DNA of 64,000 nt from NCBI GenBank assembly GCA_013044075.1, contig JABEVG010000059.1, forward strand, positions 1 to 64,000. The letters run 5' to 3'. This document shows, piece by piece, positions 46,648-56,266 of this stretch; position 1 is the first letter of the stretch; every line of letters begins with the position of its first letter. The notes under the pieces were generated by a model. It was not told where the DNA came from. It worked only from the letters and a program-made list of their open reading frames with translations, and did not search any database. Made by a program: the position numbers and the translations under genes. Source of the stretch: Gallionella sp. Its GTDB lineage: Bacteria > Pseudomonadota > Gammaproteobacteria > Burkholderiales > Gallionellaceae.

Positions 46648-48027
46648 TTACTTGTGTACGCCCAATTTTTCGCGCCAACCCGGATACAACTTGTCCGCAT
46701 CTTTCGGGAACGATTCAAACGCACGAGCGAACTCTTTGTGGTCTTTAGCGAAGGCGATTGGATCTGCACCTTCTTTCCAGCAGTTATAAGCCTGACGCAA
46801 AGAGATCGCGCCAGCCGCTGGGGAATCGATATGTCCGTAAGATCCGCCACCTGCTGTATTGATCACGTTACCGTGACCCAGATTTTCAAAGAATCCTGGC
46901 AAGCGCAATGCGTTCATACCGCCGGAGATGATAGGTGTGGTTGGCTTCATGCCCAGCCATTCCTGATGGTAGTAAGGACCATCGGCAGAATCACGTTCGA
47001 TCATGTAAGCGATGTTACGGTCATCCGCACCGCCCTCCATCTTGCCGAAGCCCATCGTACCCACGTGGATACCGGAAGCACCTTGCAGACGGGAGATCTT
47101 GGCCAGCACGAACGCGGTGTAACCACGAACGGAGGATGGCGACGTAATCATTCCGTGTCCCGCACGGTGATAGTGCAAGTATTGTTGTGGGTATTGACGG
47201 CGGGCTGTCGTAATCATGCCCGGACCACCCACGAAACCATCAACCAGGAATGCCAATTTATTCGCATCCGTACCAAACACTTCCAAAGCGTAGTCGGCAC
47301 GCGCCAACATTTCGTAATGGTCATCTGCTGTAATGTTCATTGAGAACAGTTTTGCATCGCCGGTTTCATCCATTGCACGTTTCATCGAATCGTAGACCAA
47401 TGGCAACACTTTTTTGAGCGGGCAGAATACTTGGTTGCCTTGTGGCTCATCGTTCTTGATGAAGTCACCGCCCAACCAGAATTGATACGCGGCCTTGGCG
47501 AAAGGTTCGGGGCGCAGACCCAGCTTGGGTTTGATGATGGTACCGGAGATGTAGCCACCGTCCTTGATTGGGCGACCCAGAATGCGCCACAAATCGGAAA
47601 TATCAGTAGCCGGGCCATCGAACTGCATCAGCATTTGTGGTGGAACGTAGAAGTCCTGCATCTGCGCGCATTTCACGTCGCCCATGCCTTGATTGTTACC
47701 GATCGCGCAAGTCAGGAAAGACACGATCATCGCGCGACCGTCGGTGATGTTGCGGTCGAACAACACGCTAGGATAAGCGATTTTCATCACGCCTTTTACT
47801 TCATCGATGAAGTAAACCAGCGCGTCCACACCCTTGGTGAATTCGTCGGTGGTGGAAACTTCAACGTTGGTACCGGTCGAAGATTCGGCGGCAAAGTGAG
47901 CGGCGGTTTCCAAATAACCGTGACCGTCTGCCGGAGTCATATGGTAAGCCACCAGAATGTGCTTACCGTTCTTGATCAGCTCGGCTTCATCCAAGCTCAG
48001 ATCCGCATAACGATTTGATTGATCCAT
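46648..48027 (-). CDS. cbbM: ribulose bisphosphate carboxylase, form II
   Basis: 459 residues. Form II features: catalytic Lys166 in [10 protein letters not shown], carbamylated Lys191 with metal ligands Asp193 and Glu194 in [14 protein letters not shown], and loop 6 Lys in [10 protein letters not shown]. No small-subunit gene is adjacent, as expected. The enzyme fixes CO2 best at high CO2 and low O2, fitting a microaerophile. The start at 48027 ([10 protein letters not shown]) matches known CbbM. Divergent from cbbR. Confidence 0.98.
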   Translation of the reverse strand: MDQSNRYADLSLDEAELIKNGKHILVAYHMTPADGHGYLETAAHFAAESSTGTNVEVSTTDEFTKGVDALVYFIDEVKGVMKIAYPSVLFDRNITDGRAMIVSFLTCAIGNNQGMGDVKCAQMQDFYVPPQMLMQFDGPATDISDLWRILGRPIKDGGYISGTIIKPKLGLRPEPFAKAAYQFWLGGDFIKNDEPQGNQVFCPLKKVLPLVYDSMKRAMDETGDAKLFSMNITADDHYEMLARADYALEVFGTDANKLAFLVDGFVGGPGMITTARRQYPQQYLHYHRAGHGMITSPSSVRGYTAFVLAKISRLQGASGIHVGTMGFGKMEGGADDRNIAYMIERDSADGPYYHQEWLGMKPTTPIISGGMNALRLPGFFENLGHGNVINTAGGGSYGHIDSPAAGAISLRQAYNCWKEGADPIAFAKDHKEFARAFESFPKDADKLYPGWREKLGVHK

Positions 48028-48145
48028 TACGTATTCTCCCAAAGTTAAAGTTTGATTTTCTTCTATCCAGTACAACAGCGACTTGCTACGGTTGCCACTA
48101 TAGGGGGCTCGTCCTATAAGCGATAGTCAATTATTTTTATCAAGA

Positions 48146-48164
48146 TCATAAGTTTTGCTTATGA
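48146..48164. promoter_or_regulatory. candidate CbbR operator between cbbM and cbbR
   Basis: TCATAAG and CTTATGA form perfect seven-base arms around TTTTG, with the T-N11-A core of LysR boxes. It lies just upstream of a TATAAT (48170-48175) that may be the cbbR -10 box, so CbbR bound here could repress its own gene while activating cbbM. A partial repeat of the half-site, CTTATAGG, faces cbbM near 48110-48120. Confidence 0.7.
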
Positions 48165-48211
48165 CTTGTTATAATCGCAACTTGCCCTCTTGCTGATATT
48201 GCCCATCGTCC

Positions 48212-49114
48212 ATGCTGCACTTCACCTTGCGCCAACTCCAAGTGTTCGAGAAAGTGGCGAACCATCTGAACTACTCCCGTGCAGCTGAGGAACTATACCT
48301 ATCCCAGCCTGCCGTGTCGATGCAAATCAAGCAATTGGAAGAACATGTCGGGCTGCCGCTTTTTGAACAAATGGGCAAGAAGATATTCCTCACGGCGGCA
48401 GGAAAAGAGTTGTTCCATTACGCACGCAACATCGCGCAACAGATAGGCGAAATCGAAGCAATGTTCGACCAGATGAAAGGGCTGGGGCATGGCAAGCTCA
48501 CCCTTTCCGTGGTCAACACTGCCAACTATTTCACTCCTCAGCTGCTGGCCGATTTTTGCCGGCTACATCCCAACATCAACGTTATTCTGCAAGTCGCCAA
48601 CCGCGATGCCGTACTCAAACATCTCGCCGACAACAGCACCGATCTGGCCATCATGGGACAGCCGCCAGCAGGGCTGGACATCAGCTCCAAAAAATTTATG
48701 GATAACCCGCTGGTGGTGATTGCCGCGCCCACACATCCCCTGGCAAAACTTAAACGCGTCAAATTTGCCCAACTTGCCGAGCAATCTTTTTTGTCCCGCG
48801 AGCAGGGATCTGGAACGCGCAGTGCGATGGAGCGCGTGTTCGCCCAACATCACATCCATCCCCGCATCAACATGGAAATGGAAACCAACGAAGCCATCAA
48901 ACAAGCTGTGCAAGCGGGATTGGGGCTGGGCATCTTGTCCCTGCATTCCATCGAATTGGAGCTGGAAACCAAACGCCTGGTGATGCTCAACGTCGAACAC
49001 TTTCCGCTATTGCGCCACTGGTTCGTCGCCCATCGCAACACCAAACGGCTATCCAGCGCTGCCTTGGCCTTCAAGGAATTTCTGCTGGCGGAGCAACAGC
49101 ACAAACCCCAATAA
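48212..49114 (+). CDS. cbbR: LysR-type regulator of CO2 fixation
   Basis: 300 residues. The N-terminal winged helix-turn-helix (FTLRQLQVFEKVANHLNYSR then AAEELYLSQPAVSMQIKQLE) is typical of CbbR, and the effector domain has two Rossmann-like halves (SVVNTANYFTPQLLADFC at the start). Divergent from cbbM with a palindrome between. CbbR proteins respond to Calvin-cycle metabolites such as RuBP or NADPH; which one applies here cannot be read from sequence. Confidence 0.95.
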   Translation: MLHFTLRQLQVFEKVANHLNYSRAAEELYLSQPAVSMQIKQLEEHVGLPLFEQMGKKIFLTAAGKELFHYARNIAQQIGEIEAMFDQMKGLGHGKLTLSVVNTANYFTPQLLADFCRLHPNINVILQVANRDAVLKHLADNSTDLAIMGQPPAGLDISSKKFMDNPLVVIAAPTHPLAKLKRVKFAQLAEQSFLSREQGSGTRSAMERVFAQHHIHPRINMEMETNEAIKQAVQAGLGLGILSLHSIELELETKRLVMLNVEHFPLLRHWFVAHRNTKRLSSAALAFKEFLLAEQQHKPQ

Positions 49115-49117
49115 AAA

Positions 49118-49137
49118 TCCCCCGGCGCACCGGGGGA
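49118..49137. terminator. bidirectional terminator between cbbR and pilE
   Basis: TCCCCCGG and CCGGGGGA arms around CGCA. On the minus strand it is followed by TTTTT and would end the pilus operon; on the plus strand it follows cbbR by four bases. Confidence 0.75.
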
Positions 49138-49163
49138 AATGGGTTGTTACTGCCGAGCTTCTC

Positions 49164-49592
49164 TTACCAGGTGGGAGACGCGCCTGTCCACAAACGCTGA
49201 CCTACAGAATTGATCGACAGTATGCCATCGTTGGCTTGTGTGGTTCCGGGTATCGGCGTGGCCGTGAGTGTAAAACTGCTCGCCACACAAGTCGCGGCAG
49301 GGCACGCGTAGTTATATTTCCCGTCTTTGGATTGCGCCGGCCAACCCAGCCCACCCGTGGCCTGCCCGGTATAGGCATCGGTGACGACATTGGCCGTGGT
49401 ACTGTAACTGGAAGAGTTCAGATAGATCTTTTCCTGAAGAGCAGCCATTTGCAACAGATCAGTCTGCGCTGCCTGACGGCTGGCTTTCACCACATACCGG
49501 TTATAGCTTGGCAGTGCTACCACCGCCAAAATACCGGCGATGGCCACGACAATGACCAATTCGATCAAGGTAAAACCGCGAATCTTCTTCAT
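49164..49592 (-). CDS. pilE: type IV pilus minor pilin PilE-like
   Basis: 142 residues. The class III signal KKIRGFTLIELVIVVAIAGI with cleavage after Gly, N-methylated Phe and Glu5 is complete; a short C-terminal domain contains one Cys pair (YNYACPAATCVAS). Position as last gene of the fimT-pilV-pilW-pilX-pilY1 cluster identifies it as the minor pilin PilE rather than the major subunit. The start at 49592 is favoured by AAGGG about ten bases upstream. Confidence 0.9.
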   Translation of the reverse strand: MKKIRGFTLIELVIVVAIAGILAVVALPSYNRYVVKASRQAAQTDLLQMAALQEKIYLNSSSYSTTANVVTDAYTGQATGGLGWPAQSKDGKYNYACPAATCVASSFTLTATPIPGTTQANDGILSINSVGQRLWTGASPTW

Positions 49593-49643
49593 ATCATGCA
49601 TCCCTTCAAATTGACCAGAGTGTACATCTCCGGTCAGCCATTT

Positions 49644-52600
49644 CTATTGACGAATCAGTTCATGCCAGGAGATTCGTCCCGTGCCAGCAGTCTTGCCGAC
49701 TTGGTTACATGCCGGTTGTCCCGTCGTACCGCATGGGTTGCATGCCGCACCAACGCAGGGTGTCGTTGTTTGACACGCCGCGCCTACACAGGAAGTGCAG
49801 GATGTACCCACACAGGAGGTGTTAGGCGTGATCGTAGCCATCCCCCCAATCGAATTAACCGGTAAAACCACAAGCGTGGTGGATGGAACGATAGGCGGCG
49901 TACTGCTCGTTCCGGGCGAAGATGAGACAAAGCTTGCCGTGCGCGGATCATCATGCAGCGCATTGTAATTAGGGCAGAACGGCAAGGTGGTTTCTGTATC
50001 CAGAGGCGGCGTGATCGTAAAGCCAGCTGGCGGCCAACCTGGTGGATTTGTCCAACCTGCTGGTGGAGTCGGTGGTGTTGAAGTGGTAGTAGCGTTCCAG
50101 GCTGGATTACTACTGCCATTTGGATTGCTATTACATAAAAGAGGACTGCCATCCGGCTTCGTACCAAATACCGTACCCGTGGTATCTGGAAAATTGTTGG
50201 TTTCTTGAGCAGGCCACCAAGGATCACCCGAATTATTTGCGACACGCCAAGTGCTGGAGGTATCGCCATAACAAACTGCCATCGGGTGATGCCAGTAGAT
50301 AGTGATCTCGTACAAGACGTAATTCTTGAATTGTGCATCTATGACACGGAATCCTAAATCCGGCCTACCGGGCACATTGAGTTGCACAGCACTATCTGGT
50401 GTGGCGTCCTTGACGACTTGCACTGTGAGCGTACCGTCATTGCGCTCACCCAATACTCCGCTGTATTGCCGCCCGTTACCAGTACCGTTGGCCTGTTCCG
50501 CCCCGCTAGAAAGGCTATTGCCGGGGCAGGCATAAAACGTGGGCATCACACCGGTTTGTTTTACGCCATCGCCCCACCAATCGCGCGTTTCGAACGCATT
50601 GCTGGGCATCGACACCTCGAACCCGCCGACTCCGCCGACCGCATCCGCTTGGCGCACGCCGGTCGTGACGGAAGTCGTGGTACAACCCGGATTAATCGCC
50701 ACGCCATTGAGCATCCCGCCGCAACCGATGGAGCCCGTCGTACTGACAGCGGTCACTGTAATCTTGCCAAAGATTGGGGTTGGTGCGGTAGAGGGAGCGG
50801 TGGTGTAGCCGGTCACCGTCGAGTTGATACCCGTGTAGGTCGGCAAACTAGACATTTTCAGTGCCCCGACACCCGTTGCGGTACCGGTCATACTGACCGA
50901 CGTATTGTAACTACCCGATGCATTGGCCGTACCGGTTTGATAGTCCTTGGTACTCCAGATCGTTTTACCCAGCGTCAAGAACATCGCGCGATTCCACGAC
51001 TGGTTCATCAACAACACTTTGTAAGGCGTGGTAGCCGTGATCGCGGTACCTGAAACCAAATCCTTCGCGTTACTTAATCGCTTGTTCGTTTGATTCGGGT
51101 TCAGGAAATTCACGCCGTTTACGTCGTAAATCTTGTCGTATTCATGGGTGTGAGTCGAAGGAAGGCTGTTGCCATAAAGACCTTTGTACCATGCATCCAC
51201 ATCGAAGTGGCCTCCACCTATCCCTGTCGAATTGGTATTGGCTGTTGCAGGAGTCGCTGCCGGTGGGACATCCCAGTTTGAGTTGTAGAACGTTGCACTA
51301 AAATTGCCAACACCACCCAGTGCGGGTTGGGATTGCACGCCATAAGTGGTAAAAAAACCGACCGGGATACCAAAACTGGTCATGATCGGATTGCCCACCA
51401 CGCTAGGTGGAGGTATCACGTCACTCGCCACGTATTGCACTCGGTCGGCATCATTCAAAAATCCATCGGAATTCATATCAAAAAAGGGCTTGCCTGCATT
51501 GCCGCCGCTTAGATAATCCAGCTCCATCAGCCAGTTCACGCCGTTACCTGTAACAGGTGCCGCACCTGGTGGAGTAGGCGGGGTGTAGCTGTAAGGAACG
51601 GTAGGGTTCGTGGAATTAAAGAAAAACCGTCCGAATTGATCGAAGGCCGTATCTCCGGTCACGCGCTCTCCACCCACGGGCAATGCAGCCATCCATCCCT
51701 TATTGCCGCCCGAACTCCAATTCGGCACCACAGCCGCACTGGCAGGAGTCGCGCCGACCACCCGCACCGTCGCAGGGGTCGCCCCCGGTGCAGGGGTATA
51801 TTGGCGCACGGTAATAGTTTGGTTGATTAAACTGGTATTCGCTGCGGGTGCACCATCCCATATCCCGTAGGCATAATAGACACTTGTATCAATTGCATCC
51901 GCTGCGGTCAATATTCTGCCGGTGGCAAAATTGACCATGTAGCCGCCATAAGGATGCACAGCCACCCCCGGCATCATGGTGATGGCTTGTCCAGCCGGCG
52001 TGGCCGGATTGCTTTTTGTCGAATAAAGCAGCTTGACGGACCATAGACTGGGCGTGCTGCTGGTCAAATCGAACTTCCACATATTGCCATCTATGTCGCC
52101 CGCATAAACCGTGTCTACCGCGCCATCGCCGTTACTATCCACGGCGGCGGGAGTGGACAACCCATTCGGACCGCCTACCCCGGCTACACCCGTATCAATT
52201 TCAGCGAGTTTGTTGCCGGTCAACACGTCAATGACCAGTAAAGTGGCATGTCCATTTCCGGTGTTGTTGTAACCATTACCCACAATCACCACATTCACCG
52301 TGCTCCCACTAATTTTTATCGGGGCCAGGGTTGGATTGCTGTAGGTATAGCCCAAATTGGCGTAGCTGGTCGATGCGGCTCGACCACCCGTGCTGGTCGT
52401 AATACTGGTTGGTGTGATCTCCCAGAGAAATTTGCTAACGACATCCGCATCCGAGGCGGCGGTCAAATATGTCACATTCAGCGCGTATATTCCTTTACCT
52501 CCCGCGCCCAACACGCCTACCAATATATTCTTCGGTGAGGCAGCTGTTCCGGCATTGATGATATTGACACTGCCATCGACAAAGTCCTGGTGTACGTAAG

Positions 52601-53300
52601 GACTAGCCCACAGTTTGCCGAGATTAGGTACCAGCATGGAAGGAATGTATGCCCAGCGCTCCCTTCCGCCCGTGGCCTGGGTCGCGTCTATCGCATGCAA
52701 CATTCCGTCGTTGCCGCCGTAAAAAATGGTCGGGTTAGTACCGCCACTATCCCTTGTGTAAAAAGGACGAGAATGGATAGTGTCGCCCAAAACGGAAATA
52801 CGCGGACGTAACGACAAACCCGCCGGGGCTTCGTTGCTTCGATCGCCCCGTATGTAATTCACATGACTGGCATCGATTAAATTTACGGAATCGGCGGCCA
52901 GCGTGAACGCAACTGGGATGCCTGTGGTATTTAGCGTTGCGATATTTCGACTGCCACTGACAAACCCTTGCTGATCAACCTGTGATTGAGCACCAACTTT
53001 TAGGGTCGTGCCCGTTCCGCTAGTCCAACAAGGTGAGGCGGTGTTCACAATACCCATCGCGCTAACGGGGTAGCATGACAAATTACCAGACCAGCTGGTT
53101 CTTTCATATTCGCCTCGGAACACGCTTTCGAGGCCGGACTGCAAGTTGTAATTCGTCAATTCCGGCTGAGCTACATATCCGACAATGGGAGGGCTGGCTG
53201 GCACAAACACGGGGGCGGCATAAACCATCCCAGATAACTGGGTAAACATACCAATCAATCCGGCTAACAATACGTTAGTGTGAATAGCATTTTTACGCAT
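49644..53300 (-). CDS. pilY1: PilY1-like pilus tip adhesin/assembly factor
   Basis: 1218 residues with a signal peptide (cleavage near MVYAA, residue 29). The middle carries the PilY1 beta-propeller with its calcium site DSNGDGAVD (388-396) leading into AGDIDGNMWKFDLTS. YGGNDGMLHAIDA (about 195) is another propeller mark. No N-terminal VWA domain is seen, unlike Pseudomonas PilY1. The C-terminal region is Pro/Thr-rich and ends with a run of CVGxxC-type repeats before GTGRISWHELIRQ. PilY1 primes pilus assembly and binds surfaces. Confidence 0.88.
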   Translation of the reverse strand: MRKNAIHTNVLLAGLIGMFTQLSGMVYAAPVFVPASPPIVGYVAQPELTNYNLQSGLESVFRGEYERTSWSGNLSCYPVSAMGIVNTASPCWTSGTGTTLKVGAQSQVDQQGFVSGSRNIATLNTTGIPVAFTLAADSVNLIDASHVNYIRGDRSNEAPAGLSLRPRISVLGDTIHSRPFYTRDSGGTNPTIFYGGNDGMLHAIDATQATGGRERWAYIPSMLVPNLGKLWASPYVHQDFVDGSVNIINAGTAASPKNILVGVLGAGGKGIYALNVTYLTAASDADVVSKFLWEITPTSITTSTGGRAASTSYANLGYTYSNPTLAPIKISGSTVNVVIVGNGYNNTGNGHATLLVIDVLTGNKLAEIDTGVAGVGGPNGLSTPAAVDSNGDGAVDTVYAGDIDGNMWKFDLTSSTPSLWSVKLLYSTKSNPATPAGQAITMMPGVAVHPYGGYMVNFATGRILTAADAIDTSVYYAYGIWDGAPAANTSLINQTITVRQYTPAPGATPATVRVVGATPASAAVVPNWSSGGNKGWMAALPVGGERVTGDTAFDQFGRFFFNSTNPTVPYSYTPPTPPGAAPVTGNGVNWLMELDYLSGGNAGKPFFDMNSDGFLNDADRVQYVASDVIPPPSVVGNPIMTSFGIPVGFFTTYGVQSQPALGGVGNFSATFYNSNWDVPPAATPATANTNSTGIGGGHFDVDAWYKGLYGNSLPSTHTHEYDKIYDVNGVNFLNPNQTNKRLSNAKDLVSGTAITATTPYKVLLMNQSWNRAMFLTLGKTIWSTKDYQTGTANASGSYNTSVSMTGTATGVGALKMSSLPTYTGINSTVTGYTTAPSTAPTPIFGKITVTAVSTTGSIGCGGMLNGVAINPGCTTTSVTTGVRQADAVGGVGGFEVSMPSNAFETRDWWGDGVKQTGVMPTFYACPGNSLSSGAEQANGTGNGRQYSGVLGERNDGTLTVQVVKDATPDSAVQLNVPGRPDLGFRVIDAQFKNYVLYEITIYWHHPMAVCYGDTSSTWRVANNSGDPWWPAQETNNFPDTTGTVFGTKPDGSPLLCNSNPNGSSNPAWNATTTSTPPTPPAGWTNPPGWPPAGFTITPPLDTETTLPFCPNYNALHDDPRTASFVSSSPGTSSTPPIVPSTTLVVLPVNSIGGMATITPNTSCVGTSCTSCVGAACQTTTPCVGAACNPCGTTGQPACNQVGKTAGTGRISWHELIRQ

Positions 53301-53318
53301 GGCAGACTCCTTGGTCGA

Positions 53319-53903
53319 TTAACAACTCAGCACTTGATAAACGGTTTGTATATATCGCACCGCACCCCGCGCATTCGTTCCGCGGGCGGTAATCTGATAC
53401 AGGTTCACTTGATTACACCCCGGAGCTCCGCCCCCTCCACCCTGTGCTGCATTGGCTCCCAGGGGAGATTTGTTATTCGCCAGTTTTTCGATCATGTATC
53501 CATTCGGGCTGATTATGGTACTGGTGGAATTGGCTCGCCATTGAGCATCGGTCATGTTCAACGGGTCGTTATTCAAGATGCCCAATGTTGCAATATGTCC
53601 GATCGGATGAAGTTGCGGGGTCGCTGACGACCAAGTGTCAAAACCGGGATTGTTTATGTACAGTGCGAATGGGGAGGAGTCCGGTAAGGACAGCCAATTT
53701 TCAGCGACCACGATTTGATTTTCGGCATTGTTTTTGGCTATGTTCTCAAACTGTAAATTGCCCGCCAACTTAAACTGTGTATTCGCTGTTGTCATTGCCA
53801 TCACGCCTATGATCATCAACACGATCAGAATGAACAGGGCCACAACCAATGTCGCACCGCGTTGTTTGCATGTAATGATTTTTAGCTGGTTCATGATTTT
53901 CAA
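53319..53903 (-). CDS. pilX: minor pilin PilX
   Basis: 194 residues. The N-terminus KQRGATLVVALFILIVLMII is the PilX form of the prepilin segment, in which the usual FTLIE is replaced. The remainder has a C-terminal Cys pair (GCNQVNLY and the final Cys). It is part of the priming complex with PilV, PilW, PilE, FimT and PilY1. Its start overlaps the pilW stop (ATGA), and 18 bases separate it from pilY1. Confidence 0.87.
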   Translation of the reverse strand: MKIMNQLKIITCKQRGATLVVALFILIVLMIIGVMAMTTANTQFKLAGNLQFENIAKNNAENQIVVAENWLSLPDSSPFALYINNPGFDTWSSATPQLHPIGHIATLGILNNDPLNMTDAQWRANSTSTIISPNGYMIEKLANNKSPLGANAAQGGGGGAPGCNQVNLYQITARGTNARGAVRYIQTVYQVLSC

Positions 53904-54934
53904 TTTCGAATCTGAATGGTCGACGTGAACAACTGGCGGCGGAATGGATCGTTGTACTGCCTGACCACATCACCCATAGCGTACTGCGTGTTGTTGATAT
54001 ACGCCTCGTTGCGTTCGCTGCCGGCATTGCGCGATAGTAACCAGACGCGCACCGCATTTACATTCCCCCAGTTGTTAACGCTGATTCCAGTCGCATCGAC
54101 AGGGCTAGTTACCGAATCCAATGCTGGAGCGACTCCGGGATTGACATTTTGCGCATCAAAATATTGAGTGTTACCTGCAGTCAGAATCCCATATTGCACT
54201 TGCATGTTTTCGATACCGCTCGCGACCAATTGATCGGTCATCGCGCCGGTGTTATCTAAGACCAAACGACGCAACGAAGGTATCTGCGGATTTTCCGCCG
54301 CGCTCACCGACCACGGAGCAACGTAGTACACATGCACCTGCACGATATGGTCACGTTGCGGCTGATTAGTAAAAGTAGGTAGGGCGACCGCTTGGTAAAG
54401 CTTATTTGTTTCGTAAGCCGATCTAAAAAACAAAGTATTTGCGCCAGTATTGGCAAAGCCGGTTATGCCAGCCGGATCAACCGGCGGTGGAACACTTGCT
54501 ACAGAAGGAAAGTCATTTAGACTGGTATAGCGTATCACCAGAATGTCGCTGCCAGCATAATTCGCAGTCGGAATACAACTGGTATTGAACGTGTTCACCC
54601 CGTCGTTGCTACCCCAAATCCGCTGGTTGATGTTGCTGGCAAATCCGGCATAACAATCTTGCGGCAGATTTATTAACGACTGATCCACACCCCGCCCACT
54701 CAATCCGTAGTACCCGGCACTTTGCAAGTCGCGCTTCAACACATCCAAGGCATAGCGGCCATTGCTCTGCAATTCCGAGGTACGGTCATTCGCTCTCGAG
54801 CTGCGCCCGCTGCTGATGACCACCGCTGTCAGTGCGGCGACGACCATCAGCCCGATGGTCATCGCTATCATCATCTCGATCAAGCTGAAACCCTTGCCAT
54901 GGTTGCGTGATGTTATCTTGCCCATATCAGACAT
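53900..54934 (-). CDS. pilW: minor pilin PilW
   Basis: 344 residues. The prepilin segment KGFSLIEMMIAMTIGLMVVA has Gly-1 and Glu5; the long C-terminal domain is typical of PilW and contains two Cys pairs (DCYAGF and TSCIPTA regions). The start at 54934 follows an AGAGAG site. It lies between pilV and pilX with a 4-base overlap to the latter. Confidence 0.9.
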   Translation of the reverse strand: MSDMGKITSRNHGKGFSLIEMMIAMTIGLMVVAALTAVVISSGRSSRANDRTSELQSNGRYALDVLKRDLQSAGYYGLSGRGVDQSLINLPQDCYAGFASNINQRIWGSNDGVNTFNTSCIPTANYAGSDILVIRYTSLNDFPSVASVPPPVDPAGITGFANTGANTLFFRSAYETNKLYQAVALPTFTNQPQRDHIVQVHVYYVAPWSVSAAENPQIPSLRRLVLDNTGAMTDQLVASGIENMQVQYGILTAGNTQYFDAQNVNPGVAPALDSVTSPVDATGISVNNWGNVNAVRVWLLSRNAGSERNEAYINNTQYAMGDVVRQYNDPFRRQLFTSTIQIRN

Positions 54935-54962
54935 GACATTCTCTCTTTGAATTGGTTGATGC

Positions 54963-55490
54963 CTAATTGCGTATCGTCTTGTCGGTAGTAATAGAGTACG
55001 TTTCGCTGCGACCCGCATTGGCAACTGCCGAGCCTGCCGAGATCTGGTTGGTAGCTCTATCCACCCAGTTGATTACGATGGTGTAGGTGGACGGGTTACC
55101 CACAACGGTTTGCGTAATCACGCCCGTGCCTTGTGGCAGTACCGCCGCGATCGCAGCCTGCCAATTAGCCAGATCATACTGAGCCAATTGCGCGGGTGTG
55201 CAAGGACCCGTGTTGCACGCTGTGGACGCCGCAGGAATCGCTGCACCCGCTGCCAACGCGTATCCGCCCGCAAGTACTGCTTGAACTTTATTGGCTTCCA
55301 TCCGCTCAGCAATGTCCGCGCTTAAAAACACCGCCTGATTGCGGAACTGTCCGCCCATGTTGGTCTTGAGCGCGTGCGCCTGCAACCCAGCCGTACCCAG
55401 CAATGCCGTCGCCACAATAACCAAGGTGATCAAAATTTCCAGCATGGAAAATCCTTGCTGGAATGCCTGATGTTTGTTCGGAGTTTTCAT
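54963..55490 (-). CDS. pilV: minor pilin PilV
   Basis: 175 residues. QQGFSMLEILITLVIVATAL is a complete prepilin signal with Glu5, and LLGTAGLQAHALKTNMGGQFRNQA is the conserved PilV continuation (shown as LLGTAGLQAHALK and RNQAVFLSADIAERM). Six bases follow the fimT stop. It belongs to the pilus priming complex. Confidence 0.9.
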   Translation of the reverse strand: MKTPNKHQAFQQGFSMLEILITLVIVATALLGTAGLQAHALKTNMGGQFRNQAVFLSADIAERMEANKVQAVLAGGYALAAGAAIPAASTACNTGPCTPAQLAQYDLANWQAAIAAVLPQGTGVITQTVVGNPSTYTIVINWVDRATNQISAGSAVANAGRSETYSITTDKTIRN

Positions 55491-55496
55491 GATGTG

Positions 55497-56051
55497 TTAT
55501 TGACTCGTGATATTTCCGGTGGGTGCCACGGTCACGGTACGTGTTCCTGTATAGCCAGACCAATTTCCGGATAGATTAAAATTCACCATAGCCCCCCCTG
55601 CCGGACCCTGTGATCCTACCGGGTTGAAGTATATAGGTGCTGCGGCAGCATTGAACTGCACCACCAGTCCCAGTGCATTGGCTGACGCGCGTAGCGGTGC
55701 TCGCACAAGTAAGGGATTGGGGTCGGTAGCCGTCGCTGGATCACATTGGCCATTTAAATCCGAGTCATAACACAGCACCCAGCCGGTAACCGCCCAATCC
55801 GCGCCATTGACGCAATTGCCCGCAGTGATCGCGTCTCCACTACAGACCAACACACGGACATTGCGTTTGATAGCTTCGCCGCGCGCCAGATTCAAATCGC
55901 TGACGAGTTGCATCCTTGCCGAAGTCAACTGATTATCTCTAACAAATGTCGTCAGTGAAGGCACTGCTATCGTTGCAAAGATGGCCACGATGGCAATCAC
56001 GACCAGCAATTCCAATAAGGTCACGCCTCGTTGTTGCTTGAGATGTTCCAT
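55497..56051 (-). CDS. fimT: minor pseudopilin FimT/GspH-like
   Basis: 184 residues. The prepilin segment QRGVTLLELLVVIAIVAIFA is followed by PSLTTFVRDNQLTSARMQLV and ARGEAIKRNVRVLVC, the GspH/FimT signature. GAGGA nine bases upstream sets the start at 56051. First gene of the minor-pilin cluster. In competent bacteria FimT-like pilins can bind DNA; the C-terminal tail here does not show an obvious basic motif. Confidence 0.88.
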   Translation of the reverse strand: MEHLKQQRGVTLLELLVVIAIVAIFATIAVPSLTTFVRDNQLTSARMQLVSDLNLARGEAIKRNVRVLVCSGDAITAGNCVNGADWAVTGWVLCYDSDLNGQCDPATATDPNPLLVRAPLRASANALGLVVQFNAAAAPIYFNPVGSQGPAGGAMVNFNLSGNWSGYTGTRTVTVAPTGNITSQ

Positions 56052-56216
56052 TGTGACTGTTCCTCGTTGATTTACGATTCGCATACTATCCATCTGCTTC
56101 TGGGATGTAAGCATGTTGCCGATATGAGGTTCAATTCTAATTATTAACGGCAGAGGCAATGGCTCAACGGTTGGCCTCTGAGTTTGTTCGGATATTGTCA
56201 GGCTATATTCTGCGCG

Positions 56217-56244
56217 AAAAAAAGGCGACTTCACGTCGCCTTTT
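56217..56244 (-). terminator. fba terminator
   Basis: GGCGAC and GTCGCC arms, extended by AAAA/TTTT, around a five-base loop; on the minus strand it is followed by TTTTTTT. It ends the Calvin-cycle cluster 23 bases after the fba stop. Confidence 0.9.
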
Positions 56245-56266
56245 CTCATCCGTTGGTTGCTAAGGT

